Part shown: positions 10,505 through 22,694 of the stretch, one piece after another
Layout: each line of letters begins with the position of its first letter
Numbering within the stretch: position 1 is the first letter of the stretch
Assembly: GCF_004379255.2 (NCBI RefSeq)
Contig: NC_056039.1
Span: 5,400,501 to 5,464,500 of the forward strand
Source of the DNA: Salvia splendens
Taxonomy: Eukaryota > Streptophyta > Magnoliopsida > Lamiales > Lamiaceae
Reading direction: 5' to 3'
DNA length: 64,000 nt
Program-made: the position numbers and the translations under genes
Notes under the pieces: generated by a model
The model's database searches: none
What the model saw: only the letters and a program-made list of their open reading frames with translations
Told to the model about the DNA's origin: nothing

Positions 10505-11466
10505 ATGGATTCCGAATATCGGCCGTTCGACTCCAACACGCAGTACGATCCCGAATTCAGTACGGATTCGTACGGTCTGTCTGACATGGAGCCGTCTCCA
10601 ACTCGCCTCGCCGCCCCTTCCCGCCGCGCGCCGCCCCTGCCAGAAAGAAGCGGAACCGGCACCGGGCGTACAAGGTGCCACCTCCGGAAACGAATGAAGA
10701 GTACGCCCTCGGGAGGACGAACTACCAACCGGAAGAAAACCTCGTCTTGGCGAGGTGTTGAGTGGATATTTCGGAGGACCCGGTATTCGCGAACAACCAA
10801 AAGCAGGTTGCGTACTTGGAGCGCATCGTCGAGCGCTACAATGAGGCTAAGCCGCCGAACGCGTACAAGCGCCATAGGGAGTAGCTCCGCAAGCACTGGG
10901 ATCAGGTGAAGAAGCAAGTCAACCTGTTCTCGGCGAAGTGCGAGAAGTGCTCGAGGGAGCATGGAAGCGGCGAGAGCTTGAGCGATGTGCGCGATAGAGC
11001 GCTGTTGTCGTACCAGTCAATGTACGGCGACTTCAAGCATTTCAACATCTGGGCGCTCTTGAATGACAAGCAGAAGTTCCAGAGCGGGATTCTGCCATCG
11101 GCTGCGCCAAAGAGGACGAGGACCACCGAAGTCGGTGCTTACACAAGCAGCGAAAGCGGCGCATATCCGGTGGACCTCAACCGGACGATGTACGAGGATG
11201 AGGAGAGTTCCGGCACACTGGTGTCTTCCCGACGTCCCATTGGCGTCAAGGCTGCGAAGAACAAGGGGAAGGCGAATGCGACATCCTCCTCGCAAGCCGC
11301 GGCCGCCCTCATCGCCGACCCCGACCCCGACCCCGACCCCGGCGGCACTTGCCTACGCGGAGTTGGCAGTGGCCGCCAACCGAGGACGTTGTTGGACACG
11401 CACAACGCCCTCATGCAATGTCAGGACCCGGCCAAAGCCGAATACCTCCAAGGGATGATCGATTAG
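10505..11466 (+). pseudogene. Harbinger ORF1-type (SANT/NAM-associated) pseudogene
   Basis: The reading begins MDSEYRPFDSN at 10505. It then needs a one-base frameshift near 10590-10645 to enter the frame that carries the conserved part. That frame reads NYQPEENLVLARC, stop, VDISEDPVFANNQ, where a conserved tryptophan position is now TGA (10759-10761). A second stop TAG is at 10882-10884. The frame then runs on from 10885 through LRKHWDQVKKQVNLFSAKCE to the end at 11466. This trihelix/NAM-associated family (often named glutathione S-transferase T3-like in plant genomes) is typical of the DNA-binding ORF1 partner of PIF/Harbinger transposases. A PDPDPDPD repeat is encoded near 11315-11340. With one frameshift and two stops it is dead. 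Confidence 0.75.
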
Positions 11467-11782
11467 CTGCGCCGCAAGTTGGGACTTTTGTAAAGTAGTC
11501 AACTTTTTTTTCATTTTTAACTCGTGTAAAACTTTTTTTAATCAATGTAAGATTTGTCGTTTTTAATTAATCGTGGTATTTTTAATTATTTTGCATTGAC
11601 ATATTTGAAAACATTTAAATTAATTAACAAAACAATAGTGAAACCTATAGGGCATCCTTTAGGACGGCTTGTAGGGCGCCCCATTGCAGGTGGGAAGAGT
11701 AGGAGGATAAAATGCTGACGTGGCAATGTATAAGGCGGGCTTTAGGGCGTCCCTTAGGGCTCCCCACTGCTAAATACTCTGA

Positions 11783-12623
11783 ATTGGTTAGCATAGTTTG
11801 TGCTTGCCGTGTTGAATTTTGGTTTGAATTTGGCAAATATCAGTCATCATGGATTGACATTTGTATTTAATTATTTTTAAAAATATTTGAATGTCGCATA
11901 CACAAAAGTACCCACTAATGTGGAATTTAATATTTAACAAAACAAGGACGTGATCCATTGCTGACTCCCCATAAATTACTAACTACAACTAATTAGAGAT
12001 CATAGGATCTTTAGAGATGTAGTGGCCTATAATTTGTCATGTATAAATTCGTTTTATTATTTAAATTTAAAAAATAAAAATATCTATCAAATTTAGGGTT
12101 TTAGTAAAAATGTCAATATAGTGTATTAAACATATCAACGTGATGTCTTGAATATATCAACATAATTTTGAATTGACATTTTATATCTATTATGTTGACA
12201 TATTATTATAGCTATATTGACATAACTCTTTCATGAAAAATACGAAAATTCAAGATTTTTTTTTAAATTTTGACATCGAAATATATGCAAATGAGATCTC
12301 GTTAGAATCCTTATCAATTATCTTTAGTTTGATATATGTTGTTTGAAAAAATAATTTAAATTGAGATTGTTATATGCATTTAAAATTGTGAAATATTTTT
12401 TAAAAGTTTGTTATAACTAATTTGTTGTTAATTGACATAAATACTCTAATTGATATTTTTTGTTCACTATATTGATACCCGAAATTGAATGATCATAGCC
12501 CTTGATTTGAGGATCTAGTGTCTATCATTTAATTGTAGTTAGCAATATAACATACCCCTAGAAAAATATATATATTTACTTTGCGAGCAATGACGTGTTT
12601 GCTAAATATTTAGAAATAAATAA
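11783..12623. other. AT-rich intergenic region
   Basis: I see no gene or clear element. The sequence is AT-rich with many short direct motifs such as TTGACATA. Confidence 0.5.
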
Positions 12624-12625
12624 TA

Positions 12626-12941
12626 CTCCCTCCGTCTACGAAAAATATGACACATTGTGAATGACACGAGTTTTAATGTAAAATTGGTAAAGTAAGAGAG
12701 AAGAGAAAAAAAAAGTAAGAGAGAAGTAGTGTTAGTGGAATGTAAGGTCCATATTATTAGTAAGAAAGAGAGGAAAAAATAAGAGAGAAGTAATGTTAGT
12801 GGAATGTGGGATTCATATTATTAGTAAGAGAGAGAGAAAAAAAGTAAGGGAGAAGTTATTGAAAACTTTGTTTTCTAAAATGCTCTATTTTTTGTGGATA
12901 ATAAAAAAATGATAAATATGCTCTATTTTTGGTGGACTGAG
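12626..12941. mobile_element. Stowaway (Tc1/mariner) MITE
   Basis: The left end CTCCCTCCGTC and inverted right end CTCAGTCCAC are flanked by TA on both sides (12624-12625, 12942-12943). Inside there are two diverged copies of a roughly 74-bp unit containing AGAGAGAAGTA, TGTTAGTGGAATGT and ATATTATTAGTAAG. It is non-coding. Confidence 0.8.
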
Positions 12942-12943
12942 TA

Positions 12944-15900
12944 TGTAATTTATGTTAAACCTATGTTTTTTCCTACCAATAGTTTATATGGCCCATTAGC
13001 TAAACCTCGTTTAATTGATTTCGATGGGCCGATCCTTAGAAAGATGAACCATATCGTCGGTTGATTAAAAATATTAGGCCCTTAAGGAATTTTACAAAAA
13101 TCATTTTATGTTCATACATAGGTTGAAATCAATTCAAGGCCATAACATCAAATTAATTTCAGGACCATTAGTGAGAGAGTCACTTTAAAATCAAATTTGT
13201 TCATTAGATTCGGTACAATACTCCCTCCGCCCCAAATTGACCAAATTCATGATTCAAAATAAACATTGACCTTTAAATATTTAACCAATGTCTGCGACAC
13301 AAAATTGATATTGAAATAATTTAACCTAAGTTTGCTTCAGACGAGGCGCGAGATCAAGATTCAGACTTTGCCTCCTTATAATAATGTTATCATGATTTAT
13401 AGTGTAAAGTGTAAAGTGTAAACTGTAAAATACTATGTAAATTTAAGATAAATAAGGATATAAAAATTGACGACAACATACAGACGCAATTGATAATATG
13501 CTGCATAAATGTAACCGTTATTCTGAATTTTTATAATTGTTGGGGCAAATCTATCCCTCCGGAGCCAACTGACCTACACAATGTAGACATAATTTTTATG
13601 ATCGTAATTTTACAGTATCTTAGCATTTGAAGTAAAATAAAACTCACAAATACTGGATGCTGGAGGTGACAATTACATCAATAAATAACAAAATGATCAT
13701 TCAGAAAAGGAGAATTTCGTAAAAATGTAGTAGGTTTGTATGGTGCATGGATACCCTAATTAATTATGGTTGCAACGTGTGGGAACTGGGAAAGGAGTAA
13801 TAGATAATTGATTCACGAATCTGATAGAGATTTGGAATGGGTAGATAAGTCGATACCTAATGCATTCATATTTTACCTCACCAAGTTATGCACCTGTCCT
13901 CGTTACAACAAACACATAAATGCGATAAAGATTGAAGCCCACTACCCACCAAAATCAACTACTCACAATCCACGAAATAAAGAATATGATAACATTACCA
14001 AACAAATGTAAACATATACAGTAAACAATTCATTGCAATTTAACAAATATTAATAATCTTAACATCTCGTGATCAAATTACAAAAGATCATTCATTTGGG
14101 TAGTAAATTGCTACCAATAAATATAATTAAGGCTAAGGGTTATTTGAAATACACTATGATTCCGATTAGTTGCGATAAATAAGGGACCATTATTTCAAAC
14201 TAATTATTCGAATTTATAATGCTTTAACAGTGCATATTTGAAATTCGAATTAGAATTATACCTAATTAATTTATGAACTTAAACATGCGTGCTTTTAAAA
14301 AATAGGGTTATAATAATTATAATTAAAAATGTTATCTTGTTAAAGAAAGGCATAATGATGAGACAACAAGTGACGGCATAATAAACAAAATAATGCGGCT
14401 CAAATCATCATTCCTTGTATTTCATATCATGTGATTATCCAAATAATCTAATCATGTGATTATCCAAATAAAAATACTATTATAGACTGTGTTATGATAA
14501 TCATAGGGAAGTTCAATGTTCAAAGGCAGAAGAACAATTTGGTTATGGGATGCCTGCACGTCGATTAGTTATCAAATAAAATAAAGGGTTGTGTTGGGGA
14601 AACTCAGACATTTGCATTACCACCTTATTTATACCCACCAATGGCTTTGACATTTTATATGATTCCCCCCCAAAACATTACATTGTTTTTTGCATTAACG
14701 TGTATATGTCCGACTTTAATCATTACCGGATTAACGTTCGCACCATAATTACTACATTTCCTCAACGTATAGATTCTCAAGATGATCATAATTTTTTTTA
14801 AATCTTTGTCAATGTTCACAAATATTTATCTTGAACTAGAATCAAGACTCAAGAGTACACACAACTCTTTATATTATAATAATTATATTATTATTATTAC
14901 TATTATTATCCTAACAAAATAATGCACGCTTTTTAATACAACTTCTTATCATTTATGTACACTTTCTTCACTTATTTTTAATTTTATTATACTGGTACTC
15001 ATCATTTTTTACTGATAATTAATACACTAAAATGGAATCCCATTCTCTATTCACAATGCATTCTACTTAATATTTATTAAATTTGTGCCATAACCTAGTG
15101 TGCACTATTTTGTTCTTATTTATTAATATCATTAATGGATTAGGAAGAAATTCCCCCATCATATAATTACATTAAGTAGAAGTTGTGAACTGAGATTTGA
15201 ATGTAGTTTGGGCAATGGGCATAGTCAAAATAAATTTTATTGCAGATGAAATATATTTCTCCCGATATCAAGGAGTCAAGGACTCGCTTTATCGTTTCCA
15301 TCAAATGGCCCCATTATCCCAAAGTATAAATATCTTCTAAAAGAAATGAATCTAATAACAATTTCCATGTTCAAACTTTTTTCTTTATAAAAGCCTTAAC
15401 TTCCTCAAGCTTATATTGTATTCCATCCACCCCATCCCATAAATGTGTAGTGTCCAGCCATCCATCCATCCCATAGAAATAGAGATTTTGGATACTACTA
15501 ATATAATGTGTAGTGATTTTTTATTTGTTTTAGATGATGATATCTACAGCCATGATTTTATCTATAACTCAAAACACAAACCAAAAAGCATCGTATTATT
15601 ATATGATAATACAAAACACCGAATAAAATTCCGACACAAATTCAAACAAACAAAAATCCGAGGTTACATACTATTTTCAATGATATACAAAATGACAAGA
15701 AGAAACCACAACCTACAAACCGTGTCCCAACCCCAATTTTTGGTAATTTAATTATATTTGGCTGGGATATGGAATATAAATCGCTATCTAACAGTAATGC
15801 CTATAAATTTAATGCCAAAACTAGAATTCAATTTAGAAGTATTGACTGGTGTTTACCGTTAGTTAACCCAAGGCCAACGAAGGGGTAATTCCGTAATTTA

Positions 15901-16080
15901 GCACAAAGGAGAAAGGAGACGTTAGAGTTACGGCAAAAATTTGAAAACGAAAGAATGTTAATGACTTAATTCTACACTAGTAGTATAGTATGTTAATTAA
16001 TAAATGGCGCCGCGGCCATGTCCCATCCCATCCCCCTAATTTTTCGCCGTTGCTATTTAATCGCATAAATTCCCCATCTC
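12944..16080. other. AT-rich intergenic region, no gene seen
   Basis: Frames of up to about 100 codons occur (for example 15443-15751) but have no motif and AT-rich random composition. A lone Stowaway-like end, CTCCCTCCGCCCC, follows TA at 13219-13220; I could not find its partner. A short tandem duplication with TCATGTGATTATCCAAATAA lies near 14425-14470. The final 250 bases probably hold the promoter of the RING gene. Confidence 0.55.
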
Positions 16081-16143
16081 TCATTTCAACTTATATTCTT
16101 TGTCTCGTGCCACATACTATTACATTTGCTGCCAATAACTGGG

Positions 16144-16473
16144 GTGAGTATTAGTTTGTTTGTATCTGAATCCTTGACCGTATTTTGTTGAGAACTGTAT
16201 AGTTATTAGTTTGTTTATGCAGTGAACAATTTTGGCATTTCTCAATTTGTTGGTGAGGATTTTGGAATTATGTTTGTTTAAGAATTTAGCAATTGATATT
16301 GTTGGGGGTTCGGGATTGAGTTGGTGAGGAGAAGAATAGAAGATGGATCTGCAAGTTACCGACCTTTTAGTTTTTTCTTATTCAATATGTTGATTCTTTA
16401 CGATTTTGTGAATTTTAGTTTAGGTTTGAAATTTGTATTTGAATGTTAATAATGATATGTTGTCATTTCGCAG
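16144..16473 (+). other. Intron in the 5' UTR of the RING gene
   Basis: The donor GTGAGT at 16144 and the acceptor CATTTCGCAG ending at 16473 bracket a T-rich segment upstream of the ATG at 16613. This is a common arrangement in plant genes. It is predicted from splice signals only. Confidence 0.55.
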
Positions 16474-16612
16474 ATCTTCTGCCGACATTGTTTGATTGTG
16501 TAATTGCTGGTGGAATAGCTGAGGATGATTATTGGCTGTGATTATTAGAAGTGGTTCAGAATAGCTACGTGGTTCATTTGAGGAGGTAGGAGATACCACA
16601 CCAGGTTTTGAA

Positions 16613-19600
16613 ATGGCCGTTGCTGGTTTACGCAATGTTCCGGATTTTGCTCCTCGGTCCTTCCTTGTTGAGGCGCAGAAAAGAGACTCGGGCAGGTGGG
16701 ATGATGACCGTTGTAGGCGTAGCACAAGGGCATCCACTCTCTTGCAGATGTGGCGGGAGATTGAAGGTGAACACGTATTGAGTGAATCGTACAGGTCAAG
16801 GAAACAGAGCAATGGTTCTGATACGGAGTGCAGAAGCATATGCACGTCTGTTGGAGATGGGAGTGAGAATGGTGATGCTTTTTCTCCAGTTTCTTTTGAG
16901 TCTGAAAGCCAAGCCTTTAGTGGTTCAGACACCGAGCATGATGATGATAACAGTGTAATATCAGAGCAATCTAGTGAGTTGGGAGAAGTTGAAAGGGAAA
17001 GGGTGAGGCAAGTTTTTCGAGGGTGGATGAATAGTTGTCATAGGGGTGATCCATCTTATGGATCCAATCGTAAAAACCATGCACAGCGATGCGTCAGTGA
17101 AATAGAATCTGAAAGGGTAAAAATTCTCTGGGAACTGGCAGAAAATACTACTCAGCAGATAAGTGTCTGTGACTGTGCATCATCTGGAGAGGGAGCGGCT
17201 GAAATTGGGTCTCAAACTGTGCAGGTGGGTAGTGGATTGGTAGTTAATCATCCAGAGATTGGTGCACGAAGGCCCCTTCGCAGGTTATGTGGGAGACAGA
17301 CTCTTCATGACCTTCTCTTGAAGGCTCAAAGCGAAAGAAAAAAAGAACTTCTAAGCCTGTTAGAGCGGAAACCTGTGTCTGATTTTGCTCACTGTAATCG
17401 CATTCAGGTGATAATATTTGATGTATTATGTTTTAAGCAGTAGGTATTTTCCTGCTGAGTGAAAGCTTTGCCAACTATTTATCTGGCCTTTTGAGATACC
17501 CTGCATCCTCGTGTGTTGCAATGGATTATTAATGTTGTAAGTACAGTCATTTGGCTCTTCGAGCTTTACTTGAATTCTTTACCTTGCATGCCACATTCAA
17601 CTGAAACCTCTAGAAACAAAATTGATTCATTACAAAGAGCAAGATAGATGATTTAGCCTATATGCTAGACCGCTGAGGTTGTTCTTTTGGACATAGAATA
17701 TTTTTCCATATCCGATTAGGAATGGACTATTTTTAGAATCTGATGTGCTATGACTAATTTCTTGAACCACTTTGCAGGCACATCTCAAAGGTAGGTTCCT
17801 AAGAAATGGAGGATTGGTGATGGATGAAAGGCCATCTTCAGTGGCTGCCACCGAACTGGGTTTTCTTAGACAAAGACAAACAGTTTCCGACCTTAGGTAT
17901 TTTTAACTATTCGTTCAAGATACTGAGATCCAAATTAAGAAGACATCTGCTGCACTATTTTGGCTTGGAACAAGTCACAGAACTTTTGTTATCTAGTTTT
18001 TAAAATCAGGTCTGGGGTGTATGCTAACTGAAATTTATACAGGGAAGGATTCCTCTCCAGGTTGGACAATACTGGTTCTGCTGTAGTAAATAATACTGGG
18101 TCTGTTTTGTGTTCTAGCGATGGAAATAAGGGTGAAGCTGTGTCTACTTGCATTGAAGGGGTAGTTACTGGAAATCAGATTGCTGCAGACTTGGAAGGTA
18201 CCACCGTAGATGGGAACAGGAATATGCATCAACTTGAAGTACAAATTGATGAAGCGGATGGACCTGTTTTGGCTAATGAAAGAAGTCAAGATGATGTGTC
18301 AGTCTGTGCTAAAAGGGCTAGTAGTGTAAAGGAGTCGGTTTTTGCAACTGAAGCAAGACAGCATGGAGCATGTAGTCATATTGAAGATGAAGATATAAAC
18401 ATAACATGTAGTAATGAGTCTGTGTTAGAATCTGCAGACTTGAATTGCAGTGGGTCCTCTTATGATTCCATACATGTTGAAACTTCTGTTCCTGTAGTAG
18501 ATGATAGTACCACTGGATTTGAAGGAAACACAAATGAGAGATTTGAATCATATGATGTTTCGGATGAAGAATCACAAAGTATTGGGCAAAATGTAAATCA
18601 TGTTGCATTTACTGAAAGAGACTCTGATCAATCATTTCCTGGACCATCTGGTGACAATGTTGAAGAGCAAGATCAGATGCAAGAATCTAATGACTGGCCG
18701 AGCCATGATTTTCAGGTGGCTATTGATAGTAGGCTAAACACGCCTTATAGTGAGGCAGGAGAATCTGTTAGAGGAGTTGACACAACTTATTTCCCTGATG
18801 ATGATAATGCTAATAGTATGGAACTACGGGAGCTTTTCAGCTGGTACACTATCTAATCACTTTCTATTCAAAATGATATCCCAAATTTAATGAAGGCATT
18901 TGGGCTAACAACTTGTCGTTTTTGCTTCAGGAGACGTGTATCTAGTCTTCTCCGTAGCAGTTTCCGTGAGAGCCTGAATCAGGTGTTACAGTCTCATGTA
19001 GAAAGGCTGGAGAATGCATCCTTTTCTCAATCTGAGGAAGACCCTGAACAGCTAGATCATGAGCAATCTCTGGCTCCATCTGAAAGTGCGGAGAGAAACC
19101 CATTTATGCAGTCTTCAACACTTTTTGAGGCGTCACAACAACTTTGGAATGATGATTTGGAGGCTACAGATTCGGCACGCCATTACTTAAATCAGCAGTT
19201 TGGAACAGTAAGCTAAAAGCACTAGTGTTCATAATTCATTTCCCTTCTGTTATTGCATACACACATTTCAATTCAGTTCTTGTTTGCTCATGCATAGGTA
19301 TTTCTTGATGGCATTGTGTATGTTTAATAAGAATTTCAACCTTTATCCAGACTTCGTTGGATTTGCTTCTGAAATGCTATAAAATCTTCCTTTCCAACAA
19401 TGGTCCTTCCTGTTTGTTGAATCATATACTTTTACTCCTGCCACTGACATATCTTTCTGTACATGATTGTCAGGAATGGGAGGTCATCAACGAGTTAAGA
19501 ATGGACATGGCTAGGCTTCAGCATGGGTTGAACAATATGCAAGGTATGCTGGAAGCTTGCATGGATATGCAATTAGAGTTGCAGCGGTCGTTGCATCAAG

Positions 19601-20021
19601 AGGTCTCTGCAGCTTTAAATAGGCCAATCTCTTCAGGAGGTTAGTTTATCGCAATATCAGGTTATTTTCTTTCCCTCCTGTCTATGCCCACTTAACCTTT
19701 TAATGATAATGTGATGCAGATGTAGCCAAGGACAACCAGGTTCGTGATGAATCTCAGTGGGATCATGTCAAGAGAGGAATTTGCTGCCTATGTCAGCACA
19801 GTAAAATTGATTCCTTGCTCTACAGGTATGCAAGATTAACCTGCCTCACATTAGGTATTCTAATCTTGATGATGTCAAATATGATGATTGTGTTGTTATG
19901 CAGATGTGGGCACATGTGCACCTGTACAAATTGTGCAGAACATCTGGTCCAGTCTCAGGGAAAGTGTCCTATGTGTTGTGCCCCGGCAGTAGAGGCTGTC
20001 CGCGCCTACTTTGCCCGGTAA
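16613..20021 (+). CDS. C-terminal RING-finger protein (putative E3 ubiquitin ligase)
   Basis: Exons are 16613-17407, 17778-17896, 18043-18843, 18931-19207, 19474-19639, 19720-19825 and 19904-20021, giving 793 aa with all phases consistent. A C3HC4 RING sits at the very end: C741-x2-C744-x11-C756-x-H758-x3-C762-x2-C765-x10-C776-x2-C779. This spacing is the type seen in neuralized/MIB-like RINGs. The rest is acidic, Ser-rich and probably disordered. There are basic conserved blocks [17 protein letters not shown] (about residue 223) and [20 protein letters not shown] across the exon 3/4 junction, and a short helical segment ([16 protein letters not shown]). Plant proteins with this layout are annotated as RING/U-box or NEURL1B-like; substrates are unknown. 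E3 activity is inferred from the RING. The exon 3 donor is the least certain join because the frame stays open a few codons beyond it. Confidence 0.88.
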
Positions 20022-20526
20022 CGAAAAGGACTCAATATGCATGTATAGACTGCTAAGGATTTGAATTGCGCAAATCCTTCCCGCATTAGGTGATTTTGAA
20101 GAATTACAAGGTCGGGTCAGGTTGGGTCGGGTCATCCATGAGGCGGTGCAGCTGGTTGTTCCAGCTTCCTTCAGTTGAGGCTCCAAATACATTTCCTCCT
20201 ATGCATATACATTTGTAAATTATTATATGAAAGCAGTTTAATCATTATTTATCGATGATGATATTGATACTCATTTAACATTGGTTTATTCTCCAATTAT
20301 ACTCATTTTAACAAAAGGTGGAAACGTTATAAATTACTATAGATCTTGATTAAATATAAGGTAGAAGTGTGCTGTTTAAAACCTTTTATTTTTGGAATAA
20401 ATCCAATTTTGATGGCTCTCCAAAATGACAAGTAGAGGTTTAAAACTTTTTATTTTTAGAATAAATCCAATTTTGATGGCGGTTCAAAATGACAAAACTA
20501 GGAGTATAATTTTTAGACAGAACTAG
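20022..20526. other. 3' flank of the RING gene
   Basis: This holds the 3' UTR of the RING gene and about 300 bp of AT-rich DNA. A short repeated sentence occurs twice (TTTTATTTTTGGAATAAATC-like at about 20382 and 20448, each followed by CAATTTTGATGGC), an approximately 65-bp diverged tandem repeat. No gene is visible. Confidence 0.5.
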
Positions 20527-20528
20527 TA

Positions 20529-20751
20529 CTCCTTTTGTCCCATAAAAATATATGCACTTCTCATTTCATCCACAAGCATTTCAATTTATAAAAAATTATC
20601 ACCAACTCATTATCCATATAAGTAATTTTTAACTCATTGAATACTAGTAATAAATCTTAATAGATTTAACTAATCTTCCTCTCATTTCTCTCACTTTACC
20701 AATTGTGTATTATATCATTTGCCATTTCATTTCAATTACCCATATTTTTAT
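20529..20751. mobile_element. Partial Stowaway-like MITE interrupted by a MULE
   Basis: The left end CTCCTTTTGTCCC follows TA (20527-20528). The segment ends in CCCATATTTTTAT, which could pair with the left CCCATAAAAATAT as the inner part of the right terminal repeat. The Mutator-like element that starts at 20752 interrupts it, so the outermost right end is missing or decayed. Confidence 0.45.
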
Positions 20752-21650
20752 GGGTAAATTGCTTCTAATCATGAACTTTACCGGGTTGTGCAAATTTCCC
20801 AAACGACCTGACCCGATAGTTTTCCGGCATAAACTTATCCTATGTGGCAGTCGGAACACAAAATGACGTTGTTTTGTGTTTGTTAAAAAAATAAAAATTC
20901 GTTGACTATCACAACTGGTGGTGCGCCGGAGCAGGTGGTGCCTCGGAGCGGCTGCAGGCGGTGGCGTTGGGTAGAACATCACCTAAAACTCCTCCAGCGC
21001 CGCTGGGGAGAACATCATCATCCGAACAACCACGATTTCACATCCTTTTCAGACTTTGGGATCTTGCCTTTGAATATTTGGAGTGAGAGGTAAGGGAGGG
21101 GCGGTCGGCGGTGGTCTCTGGAAGAGAGGGAGGAGCGGTCGGCGGTGGATGGTGATGATGGGGGCGGAGCCAACAAGAGGAAGAGGGACGGAGTGCGACG
21201 GAGCCGCCGCTCCCACAGCGGCGGCAGCGGCGGCAGCGGCGCGAAGAGGCCGAGAGTGGGAGAGATAGAGGAGGGGGAAAGAGGGAGAAAGGAGGGAAGG
21301 AAAGAAAGAGAAGAAGGGGTGGAGCAGGTGGAGCGGCGGCAGCCGGTGGCGCTGGAGTGAGCAAGGAGAAGATCTTTTTTTTTCCCTTAAATTATGGTTA
21401 GGGTAAATAAAGTGGGAGTAGAATGAGAATAAACACACTCAGCATCCAAATCATCTTCTATGTCAGCATCAATGCACACATCATCACTCATCATCTTCTA
21501 TGTTAGCATCAATGCACACATCATCACACTGCTTAGCCGGAATGCCCGACTCGGGAAATCGACACATGAAGGTAAAGCTCAAACAACTTTTAATGTTCAC
21601 AGGAAAAACCAAACTATTGTGAAGTTCATGATTTTAGAAACAATTTACCC
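20752..21650. mobile_element. Non-autonomous Mutator-like element (899 bp)
   Basis: The left end GGGTAAATTGCTTCTAATCA and the inverted right end GGGTAAATTGTTTCTAAAAT continue to match (ATCATGAACTT). A perfect 9-bp target duplication TATTTTTAT flanks it (20743-20751, 21651-21659), the length expected for Mutator. The interior is G/C-rich from 20920 to 21360. It has long low-complexity frames on both strands (Pro/Ser or Gly/Arg rich) but no transposase. A 37-bp unit with TCAGCATCAATGCACACATC is duplicated near 21448-21525. The GC-rich interior could be captured host DNA, but I do not recognise it. Confidence 0.75.
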
Positions 21651-21659
21651 TATTTTTAT

Positions 21660-22046
21660 TGCCCATATTAAATTTTTAATTTGTGATAAAATACATATAT
21701 TTATAATTAACAGTTATATATTTTAAAAAAACTGACAATTAAATTTTTTTTGGTAATCCTAAAAAACCTTTTAAAGTTTGTAGTTCATTTGTTGATTATC
21801 TTGATGGGATAATTAGGATCAAGTTTGGTGTCTAATTTATGTTGTGATGGTTAGAGATTTTTGCAAGACGCACTTAGGAAAGGCAAAATGTACACGAGCA
21901 AGATACACAAGGAAATAAACACTACATATAGAGAAGAACTAGCTGTAGCTACCAAGTTAATGCCCTAAAAGCCTGAAGCTCAAACATCGTGTTAACTAAC
22001 TAAACAAAGATAACAGACCTACAGTACATAATTAAAATGAAATGAG
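21660..22046. other. Intergenic and 3' flank of the H2B gene
   Basis: This is AT-rich and includes the 3' UTR of the reverse-strand histone gene. No other gene is seen. Confidence 0.5.
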
Positions 22047-22694
22047 CTAATGAGCAGTGACATAAGAAATGTAGTTAGTGACAGCCTTGGTGCTCTCAGC
22101 AATGGCATGCTTCCCCAACTCCCCCGGCAGCACCAGCTTCACAGCCCCCTGAATCTCCCTCGACGACATCGTCCGCCTCCCCGTGTACTTCTGCAGCCTC
22201 GCCGCCTCCTCCGCCAGCCTCTCGAACATGTCCACCATCAAGTTGTTGAGAATCACCATCGCCTTCCCCGATATCCCCAACTCCGGGTGCACCTGCTTCA
22301 TCACCTTGAATAGGTACGTCTTGTACCCTTCTCCTCCACCCCCGCCGCCTCTCTTCTTCTTCTTCTTCTTCTTCTTCTTCTCCACTTTCTTCGTTCCTTC
22401 TTCCGCCTTCCTTTTAGGCCTTACTGTCCTCTCCGCCTGCGGTGTTTCTGGGGGAGTGGGAGCCTTTTTCGGCTCGTATGGCTGCGTTTCGTCCTCGTCT
22501 TGAGGCGACGGAGGAGCGGTGGCGGACGTGACGACCTCCACATTCTCGTTGGCTGTTTTGGAAGAGGAGACCAATTTTACTCTCCTCTCATCGCCTTCTG
22601 ATGATTCCCTTCCCGTGACTACCAATTCCACGGTTTCCTCCACCACTTTCTTGGTTGTCACCACCGCCCTCCCCGGCCGCCTTTTCGGTGCCAT
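22047..22694 (-). CDS. Histone H2B variant with long N-terminal tail, H2B.S/H2B.8-like
   Basis: This is an intronless gene of 215 codons. Residues about 122-215 form the H2B histone fold: [19 protein letters not shown], then [12 protein letters not shown], the [10 protein letters not shown] loop and [11 protein letters not shown] in the C-terminal helix. Canonical plant H2B is about 140-150 aa; here the tail alone is about 122 aa, acidic/Pro-rich in the middle ([19 protein letters not shown]) and ending in an uninterrupted lysine run (106-114) plus a glycine run. The lysine run is encoded by a TTC/GAA microsatellite at about 22350-22380. The tail and the replacements in the fold fit the angiosperm variant H2B.S (H2B.8, Arabidopsis HTB8), known from sperm and dry seed, where it compacts chromatin. 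That assignment is from remembered family features, not a search. It is nuclear, pairing with H2A. Intronless structure is normal for H2B. Confidence 0.85.
   Translation of the reverse strand: MAPKRRPGRAVVTTKKVVEETVELVVTGRESSEGDERRVKLVSSSKTANENVEVVTSATAPPSPQDEDETQPYEPKKAPTPPETPQAERTVRPKRKAEEGTKKVEKKKKKKKKKRGGGGGGEGYKTYLFKVMKQVHPELGISGKAMVILNNLMVDMFERLAEEAARLQKYTGRRTMSSREIQGAVKLVLPGELGKHAIAESTKAVTNYISYVTAH

Larger units (their letters stand above)
10231..11779 (+). mobile_element. PIF/Harbinger element carrying only an ORF1-type gene
   Basis: This GC-rich island stands in AT-rich DNA. Its left end GAGCCTCCGCGATGGGGA and inverted right end GAGTATTTAGCAGTGGGGA are partly matching terminal repeats, and the 3-bp TGA flanks both sides (10228-10230, 11780-11782). 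CG-rich GGACGAT-type subterminal repeats fill the first 150 bases. It holds a decayed ORF1-type gene but no DDE transposase, so it depends on a partner. The exact ends are approximate because the right end has diverged. Confidence 0.6.

Noticed and set aside
10498..10962. Long reverse-strand frame over the Harbinger ORF1 pseudogene
   Set aside because: It is antisense to a recognisable decayed gene in GC-rich DNA where stops are rare.
21049..21438. 129-codon reverse frame and overlapping + frames in the MULE interior
   Set aside because: Low-complexity Pro/Ser/Ala or Gly/Arg composition, overlapping frames on both strands, no motif.
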